Below are positions 8,901 to 14,722 of a stretch of DNA of 15,831 nucleotides, in pieces. A model generated the notes under the pieces. That model saw nothing but the letters and a program-made list of their open reading frames with translations. It did no database searches and was not told where the DNA came from. Each line of letters starts with the position of its first letter. The first letter of the stretch is position 1. Source of the DNA: Myxococcales bacterium (GTDB taxonomy: Bacteria; Myxococcota_A; Polyangia; Nannocystales; Nannocystaceae); the NCBI GenBank assembly GCA_020431135.1, contig JAGQIT010000260.1, forward strand, positions 1-15,831. Direction: 5' to 3'. Both the position numbers and the translations under genes were made by a program.

Positions 8901-9465
8901 CATGGCGCGGGAGATCGGGATCGAAAACGTCGAGGACCCCCGAAACCAGGGCAAGTCGCTCGCGTCGGGCGACGATCTCTACGTCGACTCGCCCGACCTC
9001 GATGACGCCCGCGTCACTGGGCTCTGGAGGGTCTACCGGCGGCTGATCGAGGTCCTCCACGCCGCGCCGCAGGCCCTCGAGCAGTCACGCCAGACGATCC
9101 TCTATGCGCGCGAGCTCGCCGACAGGCCGCTCTGTCAGGGCCGGGCGCGCGAGGAGGCCATGAAGGCGATCAAGGGCGCGATGGATGAGTACTTCAAGGC
9201 GTCCGAGCGGGTCCAAGAGGGCGCGTTCGGGGCCGCGTACACCAATCTCCGGCGCCTCACTCGCTACATCGCCCTGCAGGCGCAGCAGCTCGCGGAGAGC
9301 TGCGCGCTCGGCCAGACCGCGCTCGGGGTCGGCGTGATGCTCGATCCGAGCAACGTCGGTGAGGCGCAGAAGCGGGTCGGCGATCGGCACTTCGCCGCCG
9401 ACGAGGCCCAGTACACGGGCGAGGACGTCGACGAGTACGACGACGTGGACGAGGACGACGCGTGA
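2896..9465 (+). CDS. Giant DNA adenine methyltransferase-SNF2-like helicase fusion (DarB-like antirestriction type)
   Basis: A 2189-residue cytoplasmic enzyme. The N-terminal part is an amino-methyltransferase: GYSGWGGL (179-186), YYTP (210-213), SAM-binding EPSAGIG (242-248) and catalytic NPPY (315-318). A YVTGDVGG segment (from 647) is typical of giant methylase-helicases. The helicase part has DHQ (865-867), Walker A DVGVGKT (885-891), motif II DEAA (1087-1090, where DEAH is usual), SAT (1143-1145), NEGID (1429-1433) and the arginine-finger motif QRNGRGHRQG (1455-1464), so both ATPase lobes look intact. A Pro/Thr-rich linker (about 1821-1852) leads to a C-terminal region of unknown fold ending in an acidic tail. 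Phage P1 DarB, of similar size and architecture, enters with the DNA and protects it from type I restriction; related proteins occur on conjugative elements. A protective role here is inferred from that architecture. Nuclease motifs were not seen, so a restriction enzyme is less likely. Confidence 0.9.
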   Translation: MRGEVILEKILPTWRATMKGVVTSAEFDWFVDTHRGAIVFELEHWYARREWAKELPLARRRIVASLADELRDPDGDLAAVLQRAVDLGAPGALELWHEYDSLDPSELARRRESLAKTLDRGASPPKGAEGPRRASVRGAPPEERGPKRRAEANLAAMELAVAVENGARRGREAARVLRGYSGWGGLELSRWADKFPEGWTKETQGLIHEYYTPAAVADAIADAVCPLLDDVLTHHGQLLSLEPSAGIGRFIDAFDRARCGKKPPITWSAVEYSTSSARLLGLIRPDVDLVQGSFEAWVAKFGAELQGEISLVVANPPYGERGTTRVDDPDPQYRREKAAAWYFIRRGLDILAPNGVGVFLVPSGFLSGTTDRHVKLRRTVLRRHHLAWAVRLPGAIFPGVGPRLQVDVLVFRARGGELAEVDAEDSFILEGRYYEWYPDHDLSEEKGFSGLPPMDPRPMCSACVVRSFAWERPTQRYARVAEDTAELDERLSPAVRDALQVGRRVRAYRAAIADGHADARDQRPELLRDLEALAEQRTTMVTIARLAETTNSLNAQALTAAYTAAGAPDLPKPGPESSRYKGQPSDVVAQAEVLYQDRRRLTVAELLDFHLERGGNLPRGTALERLFAAGWCLDGPELDQLVPLADYVTGDVGGRRRELDMAAMGADAALARQLAEQRSLLENALSPADFEDILSISPRQGWVPLELVAEWAGKMTGARRALSLIRKDGLFQIAGQPYTRLDQSGVPDSVVRFVGYLNHDRGFFRPKTDPPRTSVPLPPGSTAMTTPLWEPSESGADDRVPADEVRRRWIIFYESDFYGWLKLDARRMEAVRDAYNRAFRSYTPREYPADPLPIARWGDEIKLADHQVAGARRLLNQRGGLLAFDVGVGKTFTAIATVARARQEGWARRPIVVVPQTLLWKWKRDFERCLPDFRVVVIGSKLHKLSRGERVSAAKAALKAGQITPAQFEAQITTSKTDEGDERAEKWRSFQAGLYDVALVSYEALSRNVILDRTFERYARSQDALMRSAQMTLRQAAGKEQKKLTERQKAIKEHGVKGWLKHQLQSKLPPDRGIVWEELGVDLMVIDEAASFKNLHMAEPREGGSPRYMGGAGRSGSKRAWNFDIRASVVRERTGGAGIVLLSATPAKNSPLEFYNMIQYIDGDAWSSVGIDDPEQFIDRYCMINTANVVSASFKVERRPAVTGFTNLDELRSIVFRYTEFRKARDVGIELPNPRVYRCELDLDQEQAQKYEEFVQEIEASLKARKAQSVLGKLARLGLVALHPKLDEGYSWKTRDGGEATRRVGPKAVSQWARAGWEVVTGEDQGDDDGDVLMKGTLEAVDPSSPKFRAVAQRVAAQPTCGHIVFCEPTAAQSWLRDVLVDYGIPTERIAIINADVAKAAERFKIARAFNGDDGEPRYDVVIANSVANEGIDLQTRTCAIHHVDIPWTPADLEQRNGRGHRQGNQNVTIGIYYYLARGSMDLFRFDLIRGKAGWIDDLVAGNPETSNPAAQTELSPEEMLIALSGDPARTRKLLAAKREEDERQKIRVAREAGNRRLLRVSSTSRKLAGLAKDDPKAKAIAEELTADVTKLRKIRPELWPFAALIEPAQRRELIATSVTGMPVYEGMRLRLLAGIQGAEERPLAEGWSGLVEVGKPLGDGLMIAVRQAGESRWRRKTLEELGNDIDARSLLESDAWPQQDTARMISDAQGLLSRQSLLKTLTTDFEGASDGFRAALWPALGDRFLAAAVKERLPVPAVVDGALALVEGPTPEGAEFLPWTVTGFERAEALGRPKKLPWGELNKASQLWWGRPFPKGVVDETTPETPANPADTVTPEEGTPTPAPALAQDGPVWEGDEDPLLAAARKRKRRAMAQSSEGYVDLLGGLEELAQLDDPMTLAFQFPEEGGIRELIVEYVNQERSGRKVTTDGGHPWEIREFVTELREKFADTIPADGTVLARGGGLVVRPTALRGSAEDGWYVLRQDTAGASRRYVALKGEFDLMAREIGIENVEDPRNQGKSLASGDDLYVDSPDLDDARVTGLWRVYRRLIEVLHAAPQALEQSRQTILYARELADRPLCQGRAREEAMKAIKGAMDEYFKASERVQEGAFGAAYTNLRRLTRYIALQAQQLAESCALGQTALGVGVMLDPSNVGEAQKRVGDRHFAADEAQYTGEDVDEYDDVDEDDA

Positions 9466-9476
9466 ACGGGGGAGCG

Positions 9477-9662
9477 ATGGCGAGACGACCGAAGACAGAC
9501 GAGGAGGCGGTGGGCGACGCCCTCGATCGCGAGCGCGAGGCCCTCCTCAAGGTCCAGCGGATGCGCTTCTACCTGGCGGTCGGCGCGTCGTTCGCGGCGG
9601 GCGTCGGCATCGGGGCCTTCACGACCTACCAGATCGCCTGCTCGCTGCGACCCCGGCGCTAG
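9477..9662 (+). CDS. Small tail-anchored membrane protein (61 residues)
   Basis: Unknown function. A charged, probably helical N-terminal half (residues 1-30, rich in Arg, Glu and Asp) is followed by one Gly/Ala-rich membrane segment (about 31-54, containing GVGIG) and a short basic end (RPRR). This is a tail-anchor layout with the N-terminus likely in the cytoplasm. The ATG at 9477 follows GGGGGAG (9468-9474) closely; the alternative is the GTG at 9462, which overlaps the stop of the giant helicase gene as GTGA, sits seven bases after GAGG, and would add five residues. Either start implies translation together with the helicase gene. The plan of charged helix plus one glycine-rich span is the same as in the 66-residue protein at 10955. 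Confidence 0.7.
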   Translation: MARRPKTDEEAVGDALDREREALLKVQRMRFYLAVGASFAAGVGIGAFTTYQIACSLRPRR

Positions 9663-9681
9663 AAGAAGAAAGGGAACGACG

Positions 9682-10935
9682 ATGGCGACGCTGCTCGACT
9701 CACTGCTCAAGGGGACCATGAGGGCGCTCTATGCCGAGCTGCTCGTGCTGGAGAAGCGCGAGCGGGAGCTCGAAGGCGAAGCCGAGAATGAGGGCGGAGG
9801 AGCCACAGAGGCCGAAGCGAGCGATCAGGAGAAGGCTGCTAGGGAGGAGGCTGAGCCCGCCGACGAAGAGGAGAACGAGGCCAAGCCAGACGGTAGCGAC
9901 GACGGGGCGGCGCAGGGAGAACCGGACGAGGCCGCGGCGGCTCCCGGAGCAGACCAGGCAGACACTCCAAGTGAGGCGGGCACATCGGCTCAGGCGCACG
10001 ACGTGACGGCGTGGTCTCCGTGGGCCACTAGCTCGGGCGCTGACTCCGGCGCCTCTGTCGAGGACGAGCCAACGATTGAGACGTGGAACTTCGGCGGAGC
10101 TCCGGACGCGGGCGCGGAGATCGATCATCAACCGCTGACGGTCATCGTGAGTAGGACCGTGCAAGCCGTCCCCCGGCGCGAGAAGCCGGAGGCGCCTCCA
10201 TCGCGCCCGGAGACCCCGGAGACCCCGCCTAGCGCGACGAATTCGGAGCCGGAGCCTGCTCCGACGAGCTTCAGCCCGCCGCGCGCGAAGTCGACCACTC
10301 GCCGCTTTGCGCCGCTCCGCCCCCGTACGGACGCGATCGTCGCCGCCTTCCGTCTCCTCGCGCAGCGCGTCGAGTCCCTCGAGACCGTGTTGGTGGAGAA
10401 GGCCCGAGCACCCGAGACCCCGAGCGCTCCGCCCTCGTACACGACTCCGGGTGTGACGTCGGCGAGCACCGCCACGGAAACGGAGGGCGAGCCCGTGGAG
10501 AACACCCCCGGAGTCGTGCCGCTCAACCTCGTCGACGAGCCCGGCGAGGAGCTACCAGACGAAGGCGACGAGCCTGGCGACAGCGCCGTCGCTGTCGACA
10601 CGGATCAAGAGGACGACGATGACGGCGCAGATGAGGTGGACACGCGCGACGCGGAGAGCCGCGACGGCAGCGCAGACGAGCGCGAGGCCGTCAACGCTCA
10701 AGAAGCGAGCCGCCCGCTCCGCCTCATTAGGCACGAGCGAGAGACCGAACGAGCGCGACAAGCCGCCGAAGAGCGGGCGCTCTGGGGAACCATCCGCCCC
10801 GCCCCGCTCGAGACGCGGGAGCGCGACTGGGACAACGCCGACGACTACGACCCGCCGCCGCTCGAAGACGACATCCTCGCGCTCGAGGAGCTCGACGACT
10901 TGCTGAGCGAGGAGCAGGCGGCGGAAGTGAACTAG
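9682..10935 (+). CDS. Acidic, largely disordered protein of unknown function
   Basis: A 417-residue protein with ATG at 9682, preceded about seven bases upstream by an AAGGGA site. Residues 1-35 form a likely amphipathic helix or short coiled coil (Leu at regular spacing, then Lys/Arg/Glu). From there to about residue 200 the chain is rich in Glu, Asp, Ala, Pro, Ser and Thr and is almost certainly unstructured, with a short PETPETPP tract. A helical island (about 208-241, Leu-rich with RVESLE) interrupts it. The rest is again acidic and ends in a Glu/Leu-rich helix (about 390-417). No membrane span, signal peptide or enzymatic motif is seen. It could be a scaffold or linker protein joining partners at its two ends; that role is inference. 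Base composition and codon use resemble the neighbours, so it is not an obvious insertion. Confidence 0.78.
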   Translation: MATLLDSLLKGTMRALYAELLVLEKRERELEGEAENEGGGATEAEASDQEKAAREEAEPADEEENEAKPDGSDDGAAQGEPDEAAAAPGADQADTPSEAGTSAQAHDVTAWSPWATSSGADSGASVEDEPTIETWNFGGAPDAGAEIDHQPLTVIVSRTVQAVPRREKPEAPPSRPETPETPPSATNSEPEPAPTSFSPPRAKSTTRRFAPLRPRTDAIVAAFRLLAQRVESLETVLVEKARAPETPSAPPSYTTPGVTSASTATETEGEPVENTPGVVPLNLVDEPGEELPDEGDEPGDSAVAVDTDQEDDDDGADEVDTRDAESRDGSADEREAVNAQEASRPLRLIRHERETERARQAAEERALWGTIRPAPLETRERDWDNADDYDPPPLEDDILALEELDDLLSEEQAAEVN

Positions 10936-10954
10936 CGGCGAGGAGAGGTGAGGC

Positions 10955-11155
10955 ATGGAGAGAGCGACGTCAGACCCATTGCGCGCGTGTCAGGAGGACA
11001 TCGCCGAGATGAAGCGAGGGATCACCCGCCTCAACAAGACGTGGGTGAAGGCGACCCGCGTGTCGTTCGTGGTCGGCGGCGTCCTCGGCCTCGCCGGCGG
11101 CTACTTCCTCGGGAAGTGGGCGGGGAGCGTCGCCGGAGAGGGCGACGACGAATGA
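10955..11155 (+). CDS. Small single-span membrane protein (66 residues)
   Basis: Unknown function. The ATG at 10955 lies six bases after AGGAGAGG (10941-10948), a strong site. Residues 1-35 are charged and probably helical; residues 36-53 form a hydrophobic Gly-rich membrane helix with GYFLG and other close-spaced glycines; a short acidic end (GEGDDE) follows. No signal peptidase site is evident, so the helix is likely retained as an anchor. The stop overlaps the next start in ATGA (11152-11155), a classic translational coupling that suggests the two products are needed together. A holin is one alternative, but a single span with a long charged N-terminus and no lysis gene next to it does not support that strongly. 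Confidence 0.72.
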   Translation: MERATSDPLRACQEDIAEMKRGITRLNKTWVKATRVSFVVGGVLGLAGGYFLGKWAGSVAGEGDDE

Positions 11156-11775
11156 GCGACGTCGACAAGATCCGGCGCGAGCTCTTCCAGGGCGAGGGCG
11201 CGTTCGTCGACAAGCTGAAGAGCGCCGACCGCTCCGAGCCGGCCGTGAGGGACGAGGCGGTCGTTCGCCTCAACGCCCTCTTCAAGTACGCGAGCGTCGA
11301 GGGGAGAACGCAGTTCCTTCAAGAGATGAAGATCCCCGGCGCCTGGCGAGATGCGAGGCGCGCCTACGAGACCTGCCTCAAGGGGGGCGGTACCGAGGAG
11401 GCGTGCCAGGAGGCCCAGGCGAAGGTGAAGACGTTCCGCCCGCTCTTCGACGCGTGGCCCCCGGAGAACACGATCCCGTCGTGGTGGTCAGCCCCGCTCA
11501 CGCACCTGATCGGGACGTACGACCCCGAGAATCTGCCCGCGGGCGAGTTCAAGGGTTGGCGAGAAGAGCTCCGCGAAGACGACCCGCTCCTCGCCGGTGT
11601 CGTCGACGCGGCGGACGCGGCTGGAGAACTCGCGGACGACGTCGGCGAGGCGATCGAGGACACGTTCGAGCCGGAGCCAGAGCCGGACGACGGGATCTCG
11701 TGGTGGAAGGTCGGCGCGGGCGTAGCCGCGTCTGCTGTCGTCGGCGCGATCGTCTACCGCATCGCCAAGGGGTGA
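11152..11775 (+). CDS. C-terminally membrane-anchored helical protein of unknown function
   Basis: A 207-residue protein whose ATG overlaps the preceding stop as ATGA; the frame is open upstream but the coupled start is the natural one. Residues 1-100 look alpha-helical and charged, with two Cys around residues 76 and 86. The middle contains a Trp pair and a Pro-containing stretch. Residues about 150-175 are acidic with a short Glu-Pro repeat. Residues about 184-205 are one hydrophobic Ala/Val/Gly segment that begins with a Trp pair and ends in basic residues, so the protein is probably tail-anchored with its bulk in the cytoplasm or inside a virion. The anchor resembles those of the proteins ending at 927 and 15580. 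No family was recognised. Confidence 0.75.
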   Translation: MSDVDKIRRELFQGEGAFVDKLKSADRSEPAVRDEAVVRLNALFKYASVEGRTQFLQEMKIPGAWRDARRAYETCLKGGGTEEACQEAQAKVKTFRPLFDAWPPENTIPSWWSAPLTHLIGTYDPENLPAGEFKGWREELREDDPLLAGVVDAADAAGELADDVGEAIEDTFEPEPEPDDGISWWKVGAGVAASAVVGAIVYRIAKG

Positions 11776-11834
11776 GGCGACAGCCATGCCCGGCGCAGGG
11801 CACAGCGAGAACAGAAGCTCAGGTTGAGGGAGTT

Positions 11835-11839
11835 GGAGG
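11835..11839 (+). promoter_or_regulatory. Ribosome binding site choosing the ATG at 11845
   Basis: GGAGG lies five bases before the ATG at 11845. The in-frame TTG at 11824 has no comparable site, so the ATG is taken as the start. Confidence 0.55.
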
Positions 11840-11844
11840 TTGAG

Positions 11845-12423
11845 ATGGACGCGGAAGTAGACAACGAGAACGACACGATCGAGCAGGTGATGGAGACGAT
11901 CGACCGCTCCGAGGCGCTCGCGCGCGGCCTCGGCGGCGCGCTGACCCGGCTCGGCACGATGCTCTCGGTGGCGTCGAGGCACGTCGCGATCCAGAGCCGC
12001 GTGGTCGAGGCAGAGCTGCGGATGATCGACAGCAAGGCGCGCGTCGGAGGGGCGGAGTGGGACGCGATCTCTGTGTTCGGCACGTTCTCCACGAACGCCA
12101 TCGAGGCGGTGCGCTCGGCCTCGGACGAGCTCGCGGTCAAGCGCGCGCTCGTCTTTCGGCAGATCATGTCGCTCCTCTCGATCGGTCGCGATCGCCTTGA
12201 GGTCCGCGACTACCTCGCGGAGAGGGGCTGGGAGCGGAGGAACGAGACCTCGTCCGAAGAGCTCGTCGCTCAGGAGCTGATCCTCTCGACCCCCGGCATG
12301 GTGGCGTTCATCCGCGGCCAGGTCGAGATCGACGAGCTGTGGATTGAGCCCGCGCCGTCCCCGAAGCGCAGGCGCAGCCCCGGTCGCCGCAAGAGCCGCA
12401 AGGCCTCGGGCGAGCGCGACTGA
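11845..12423 (+). CDS. Helical protein with basic C-terminal tail, unknown function
   Basis: A 192-residue cytoplasmic-looking protein without signal or membrane span. Residues 1-160 are predicted by composition to be almost entirely alpha-helical, with alternating hydrophobic and charged residues and few prolines, suggesting a helical bundle or coiled coil. The last 22 residues (171-192) are very basic (KRRR, RRKSRK) and could bind nucleic acid or acidic partners such as the Glu-rich proteins encoded nearby. The 69 bases between the previous stop and this start hold no recognisable gene or signal beyond the ribosome binding site. The next gene begins with a similar Arg/Lys cluster. No family was recognised. 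Confidence 0.75.
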   Translation: MDAEVDNENDTIEQVMETIDRSEALARGLGGALTRLGTMLSVASRHVAIQSRVVEAELRMIDSKARVGGAEWDAISVFGTFSTNAIEAVRSASDELAVKRALVFRQIMSLLSIGRDRLEVRDYLAERGWERRNETSSEELVAQELILSTPGMVAFIRGQVEIDELWIEPAPSPKRRRSPGRRKSRKASGERD

Positions 12424-12439
12424 CGGAGGGCGCGGCGAC

Positions 12440-12685
12440 ATGGCGAAGCGACGCAGACGCAAGAAGACGACCACGGGGCACGCCCCGCTCTTCCTCGGCA
12501 CCCTGGGCCTCAGCGCGATCGAGACGGCCGCGAGGGCGGCGCGGTACCGGGGCAAGGGCGCGAGCCCCGAGGAGGCGTGGCGCAACGCGACCGCCGACGT
12601 GATCGAGAAGGCCGCGAAGGCCGACACAGACGCCGCCGACGCGCTCGCGGAGGCGGCCGAGACCATCCGCGAGGGCGGGAAGTAG
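12440..12685 (+). CDS. Small protein with Arg/Lys-rich N-terminus, unknown function
   Basis: An 81-residue protein. The ATG at 12440 follows GGAGGG (12425-12430) at nine bases; the in-frame upstream extension lies within the previous gene and has no better start. The N-terminus (AKRRRRKK) is strongly basic, followed by a moderately hydrophobic stretch (residues about 14-26, too short and polar to be a sure membrane span) and an Ala/Glu/Asp-rich helical C-terminal half. This could be a small nucleic-acid-binding or virion-internal protein, but nothing identifies it. It lies between the basic-tailed helical protein and the large beta-rich protein, each within 20 bases. Confidence 0.68.
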   Translation: MAKRRRRKKTTTGHAPLFLGTLGLSAIETAARAARYRGKGASPEEAWRNATADVIEKAAKADTDAADALAEAAETIREGGK

Positions 12686-12704
12686 AGCGAGAGGGAGGCA
12701 GCAG

Positions 12705-14240
12705 ATGGCAGAAGCAATGACGATCCGACTCACCGCACTGGGGGCGCTCTCCGGCGCAGGACTGATCGCCCTCGGCCGCGAGGCCTTCACATCCGCGGCG
12801 AGCGGCCGGTTCCTCAGCGCGACGATCCCCGCCGGCAGCCGCGTCGCCGCCGACATCTTCGGGTTCTTCGGCGCCGGCGGGGTCAAGGCGGTCACCGTCT
12901 CCGCGACGACCCACAACCCGCGCGACGTCCTCCGCGTCTACGTCGGCGCGACCGCGCGGACGGAGCTCCGCCTCGGCGGCGGGCCCCAGACCGTCGTCTT
13001 GGGCCCCGGCGAGGAGCTCGCCTTCGTCACCGAGGCCGCGACCGTCATCCAGCTCGTGGTCAACGAACTCGCCGAGGCGGAGCAGGCCGCGAGGGTCGAG
13101 GACAGCCCGTCGGCGTCGGTGCGCGTGCGGCTGACGAGCGGCGTCGGGTTCACGTCCGCTGGGGTCATGGGCGTCGCGCTCTCCTGGTCGGCCGCCGAGC
13201 GCCGCCTCGAGGCGAGCAACGCCGGCGCCGGTTCGCTGCCCCTCGACGCGGTCGACCCGCGAGACTCCCGCTTCGCCGGCTACTGGTGGCGCGTTCGCGT
13301 CTCGGGCTGCGACGGGACCGCCTACGCCGGACCTGCCAACAGGGCGACAGGCGACGCGGCCCTCGAGGCGCTCGCGCCGGGCCAGTGGTCGCGCCTGTGG
13401 CGGGTCAGTCACGACGACTTGCTCGCGGTCCAGAGCCCCGGCACGCGTACGGGCTGCCCCACGGTCATCGCCGAGCACGAGCTCCTCGCGGTCGACAGCA
13501 GCGCGATCGCCATCACGGCGACCACGGACTCGACCACGGGCAGCTCACTCGTCGCGCAACCCGGCGGCGTCATCCCCTGGGCGGCGTGGACCAACCTCAG
13601 CGTTAACGCGGCCGGGGCGACGCGCTCGGAGGAGGGCTGGGAGCTGTGGACTCACGCGATCACCGGCAACCCAAACGCCGCCGGCAACAAGGGCTTCCAC
13701 GGCTCCGGCGCCGGCAACAAGGCGATGCTCGGCACGGACTTCGTCGACGGCATGCCGCTCGGCGACCTCTCCTCGCTGTCGATTCGCTACGCGGTGCGGA
13801 CCGCCGGGAACGACCACATCCTCGGCCGCCCGTACGTAAACCTCCTCATCGACGTCAACGGCGACGGCTCGCTCTACAAGATCGGGGTGCTCGACGCCGC
13901 GACGAACCCGCTCCTGAACCTCCTTGGCGACGTCGCGGACGCGGGCCCGACCGACCACGAGTACACGCGCTCGTGGGTCGGCGGCGGCAAGCTGAAGATC
14001 GTCGCGGAGCTGGCCGGGGTGACGCCCGCGGTCGACGAAGGGCCGGGCTGGTTGAACAAGGTCTTTCTGATCCCCGACGTTCTCGCGCAGTACCCAGACG
14101 CGAAGCTCGTCCGGGCCTTCCCCGCCGACAACGGCCTCCCCGCAGACCTGACGATGCCGCCGCTGTGGCTCGTCATCGGCGACAGCAACTACACCCGCTA
14201 CTCGCGGGTGATCCTCCGCGAGGTCCGAGTCAATGGCTAG
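12705..14240 (+). CDS. Large beta-rich protein, candidate surface or virion structural component
   Basis: A 511-residue protein; the ATG at 12705 is preceded at six bases by GGGAGG (12693-12698). There is no signal peptide or clear membrane span. Residues about 30-125 are rich in Val, Thr, Gly and Ala with alternating hydrophobic positions, as in beta-sandwich domains of phage surface proteins. The C-terminal two thirds is also beta-like, with many Gly, Asn, Asp and Trp residues, two Ala/Gly-Gly-Asn-Lys motifs near residue 330, and a DVNGDGS segment (383-389) that resembles a calcium-binding loop although the usual final acidic residue is replaced by Gly. It is the only large beta-rich product here and sits among small membrane proteins just upstream of a wall peptidase. 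A capsid, spike or adhesion role is inference; I did not recognise a specific family. Confidence 0.78.
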   Translation: MAEAMTIRLTALGALSGAGLIALGREAFTSAASGRFLSATIPAGSRVAADIFGFFGAGGVKAVTVSATTHNPRDVLRVYVGATARTELRLGGGPQTVVLGPGEELAFVTEAATVIQLVVNELAEAEQAARVEDSPSASVRVRLTSGVGFTSAGVMGVALSWSAAERRLEASNAGAGSLPLDAVDPRDSRFAGYWWRVRVSGCDGTAYAGPANRATGDAALEALAPGQWSRLWRVSHDDLLAVQSPGTRTGCPTVIAEHELLAVDSSAIAITATTDSTTGSSLVAQPGGVIPWAAWTNLSVNAAGATRSEEGWELWTHAITGNPNAAGNKGFHGSGAGNKAMLGTDFVDGMPLGDLSSLSIRYAVRTAGNDHILGRPYVNLLIDVNGDGSLYKIGVLDAATNPLLNLLGDVADAGPTDHEYTRSWVGGGKLKIVAELAGVTPAVDEGPGWLNKVFLIPDVLAQYPDAKLVRAFPADNGLPADLTMPPLWLVIGDSNYTRYSRVILREVRVNG

Positions 14241-14281
14241 GGCGGCGAGGGTGGAGCCCGAGTCGGGGAGGTCGGTCACCG

Positions 14282-14686
14282 ATGCGCGACCGTGACGAGG
14301 TAGACGAGCTCTTCGAGAGGCTCGCCCGAAGAGCGGAGCTCCCGCTGCTTCGTCTCAGCGAGGGGGCTACGGACGCGAGCGCCGACGCCCTCCAGCCCGA
14401 GGCCGAGAAGGTGTGGCGCGTGGGCATCGGCCCGCTCCCGCCGTTCCTCGTCGTCCGTCGGCGGGGGCGCGACCTCGACATCGCGGTCGATCTCTTCTCG
14501 CCGGCCGTGTCGATCGCCGAAGCCGTGAAGGAAGAACCCGTCGAGTACGTCGCCGCCGCCACGGGGGCAGGAGCGATCTTCGGCGCCTTGGTCGGCCGGT
14601 CGCGCTCCGCGACGCTGATCGGCGGGGCCGTGGGCGGGGTCATCGGCCTGCTCGGCGCGCTCGCTGGAGGGGGCGAGCGACGCTGA
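14282..14686 (+). CDS. Protein with C-terminal glycine-rich membrane hairpin
   Basis: A 134-residue protein starting at ATG 14282, ten bases after GGGGAGG (14265-14271). Residues 1-86 are soluble and charged. Residues about 89-105 and 111-129 are two hydrophobic Gly/Ala-rich segments separated by a short basic turn (GRSRS), with a closing GERR. The spacing of glycines every three to four residues resembles glycine-zipper two-span domains. Because the next gene encodes a cell-wall peptidase, a pore-forming or holin-like role is one possibility; a simple membrane anchor or an internal-membrane virion protein is equally compatible. The family was not recognised. Confidence 0.75.
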   Translation: MRDRDEVDELFERLARRAELPLLRLSEGATDASADALQPEAEKVWRVGIGPLPPFLVVRRRGRDLDIAVDLFSPAVSIAEAVKEEPVEYVAAATGAGAIFGALVGRSRSATLIGGAVGGVIGLLGALAGGGERR

Positions 14687-14722
14687 CGTGCATGTTTGCG
14701 AGGCGCGAGTTGGAGGTAGCTG

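Noticed and set aside
5275..9060. Minus-strand open frame of 1261 codons opposite the giant helicase gene
   Set aside because: It lies wholly inside the methylase-helicase gene, has no recognisable motif, and is rich in Arg, Leu, Val, Asp and Glu as expected for the reverse of a high-GC gene.
11786..11827. A 13-codon open frame between the genes ending at 11775 and starting at 11845
   Set aside because: It is very short, has no ribosome binding site and no recognisable product.
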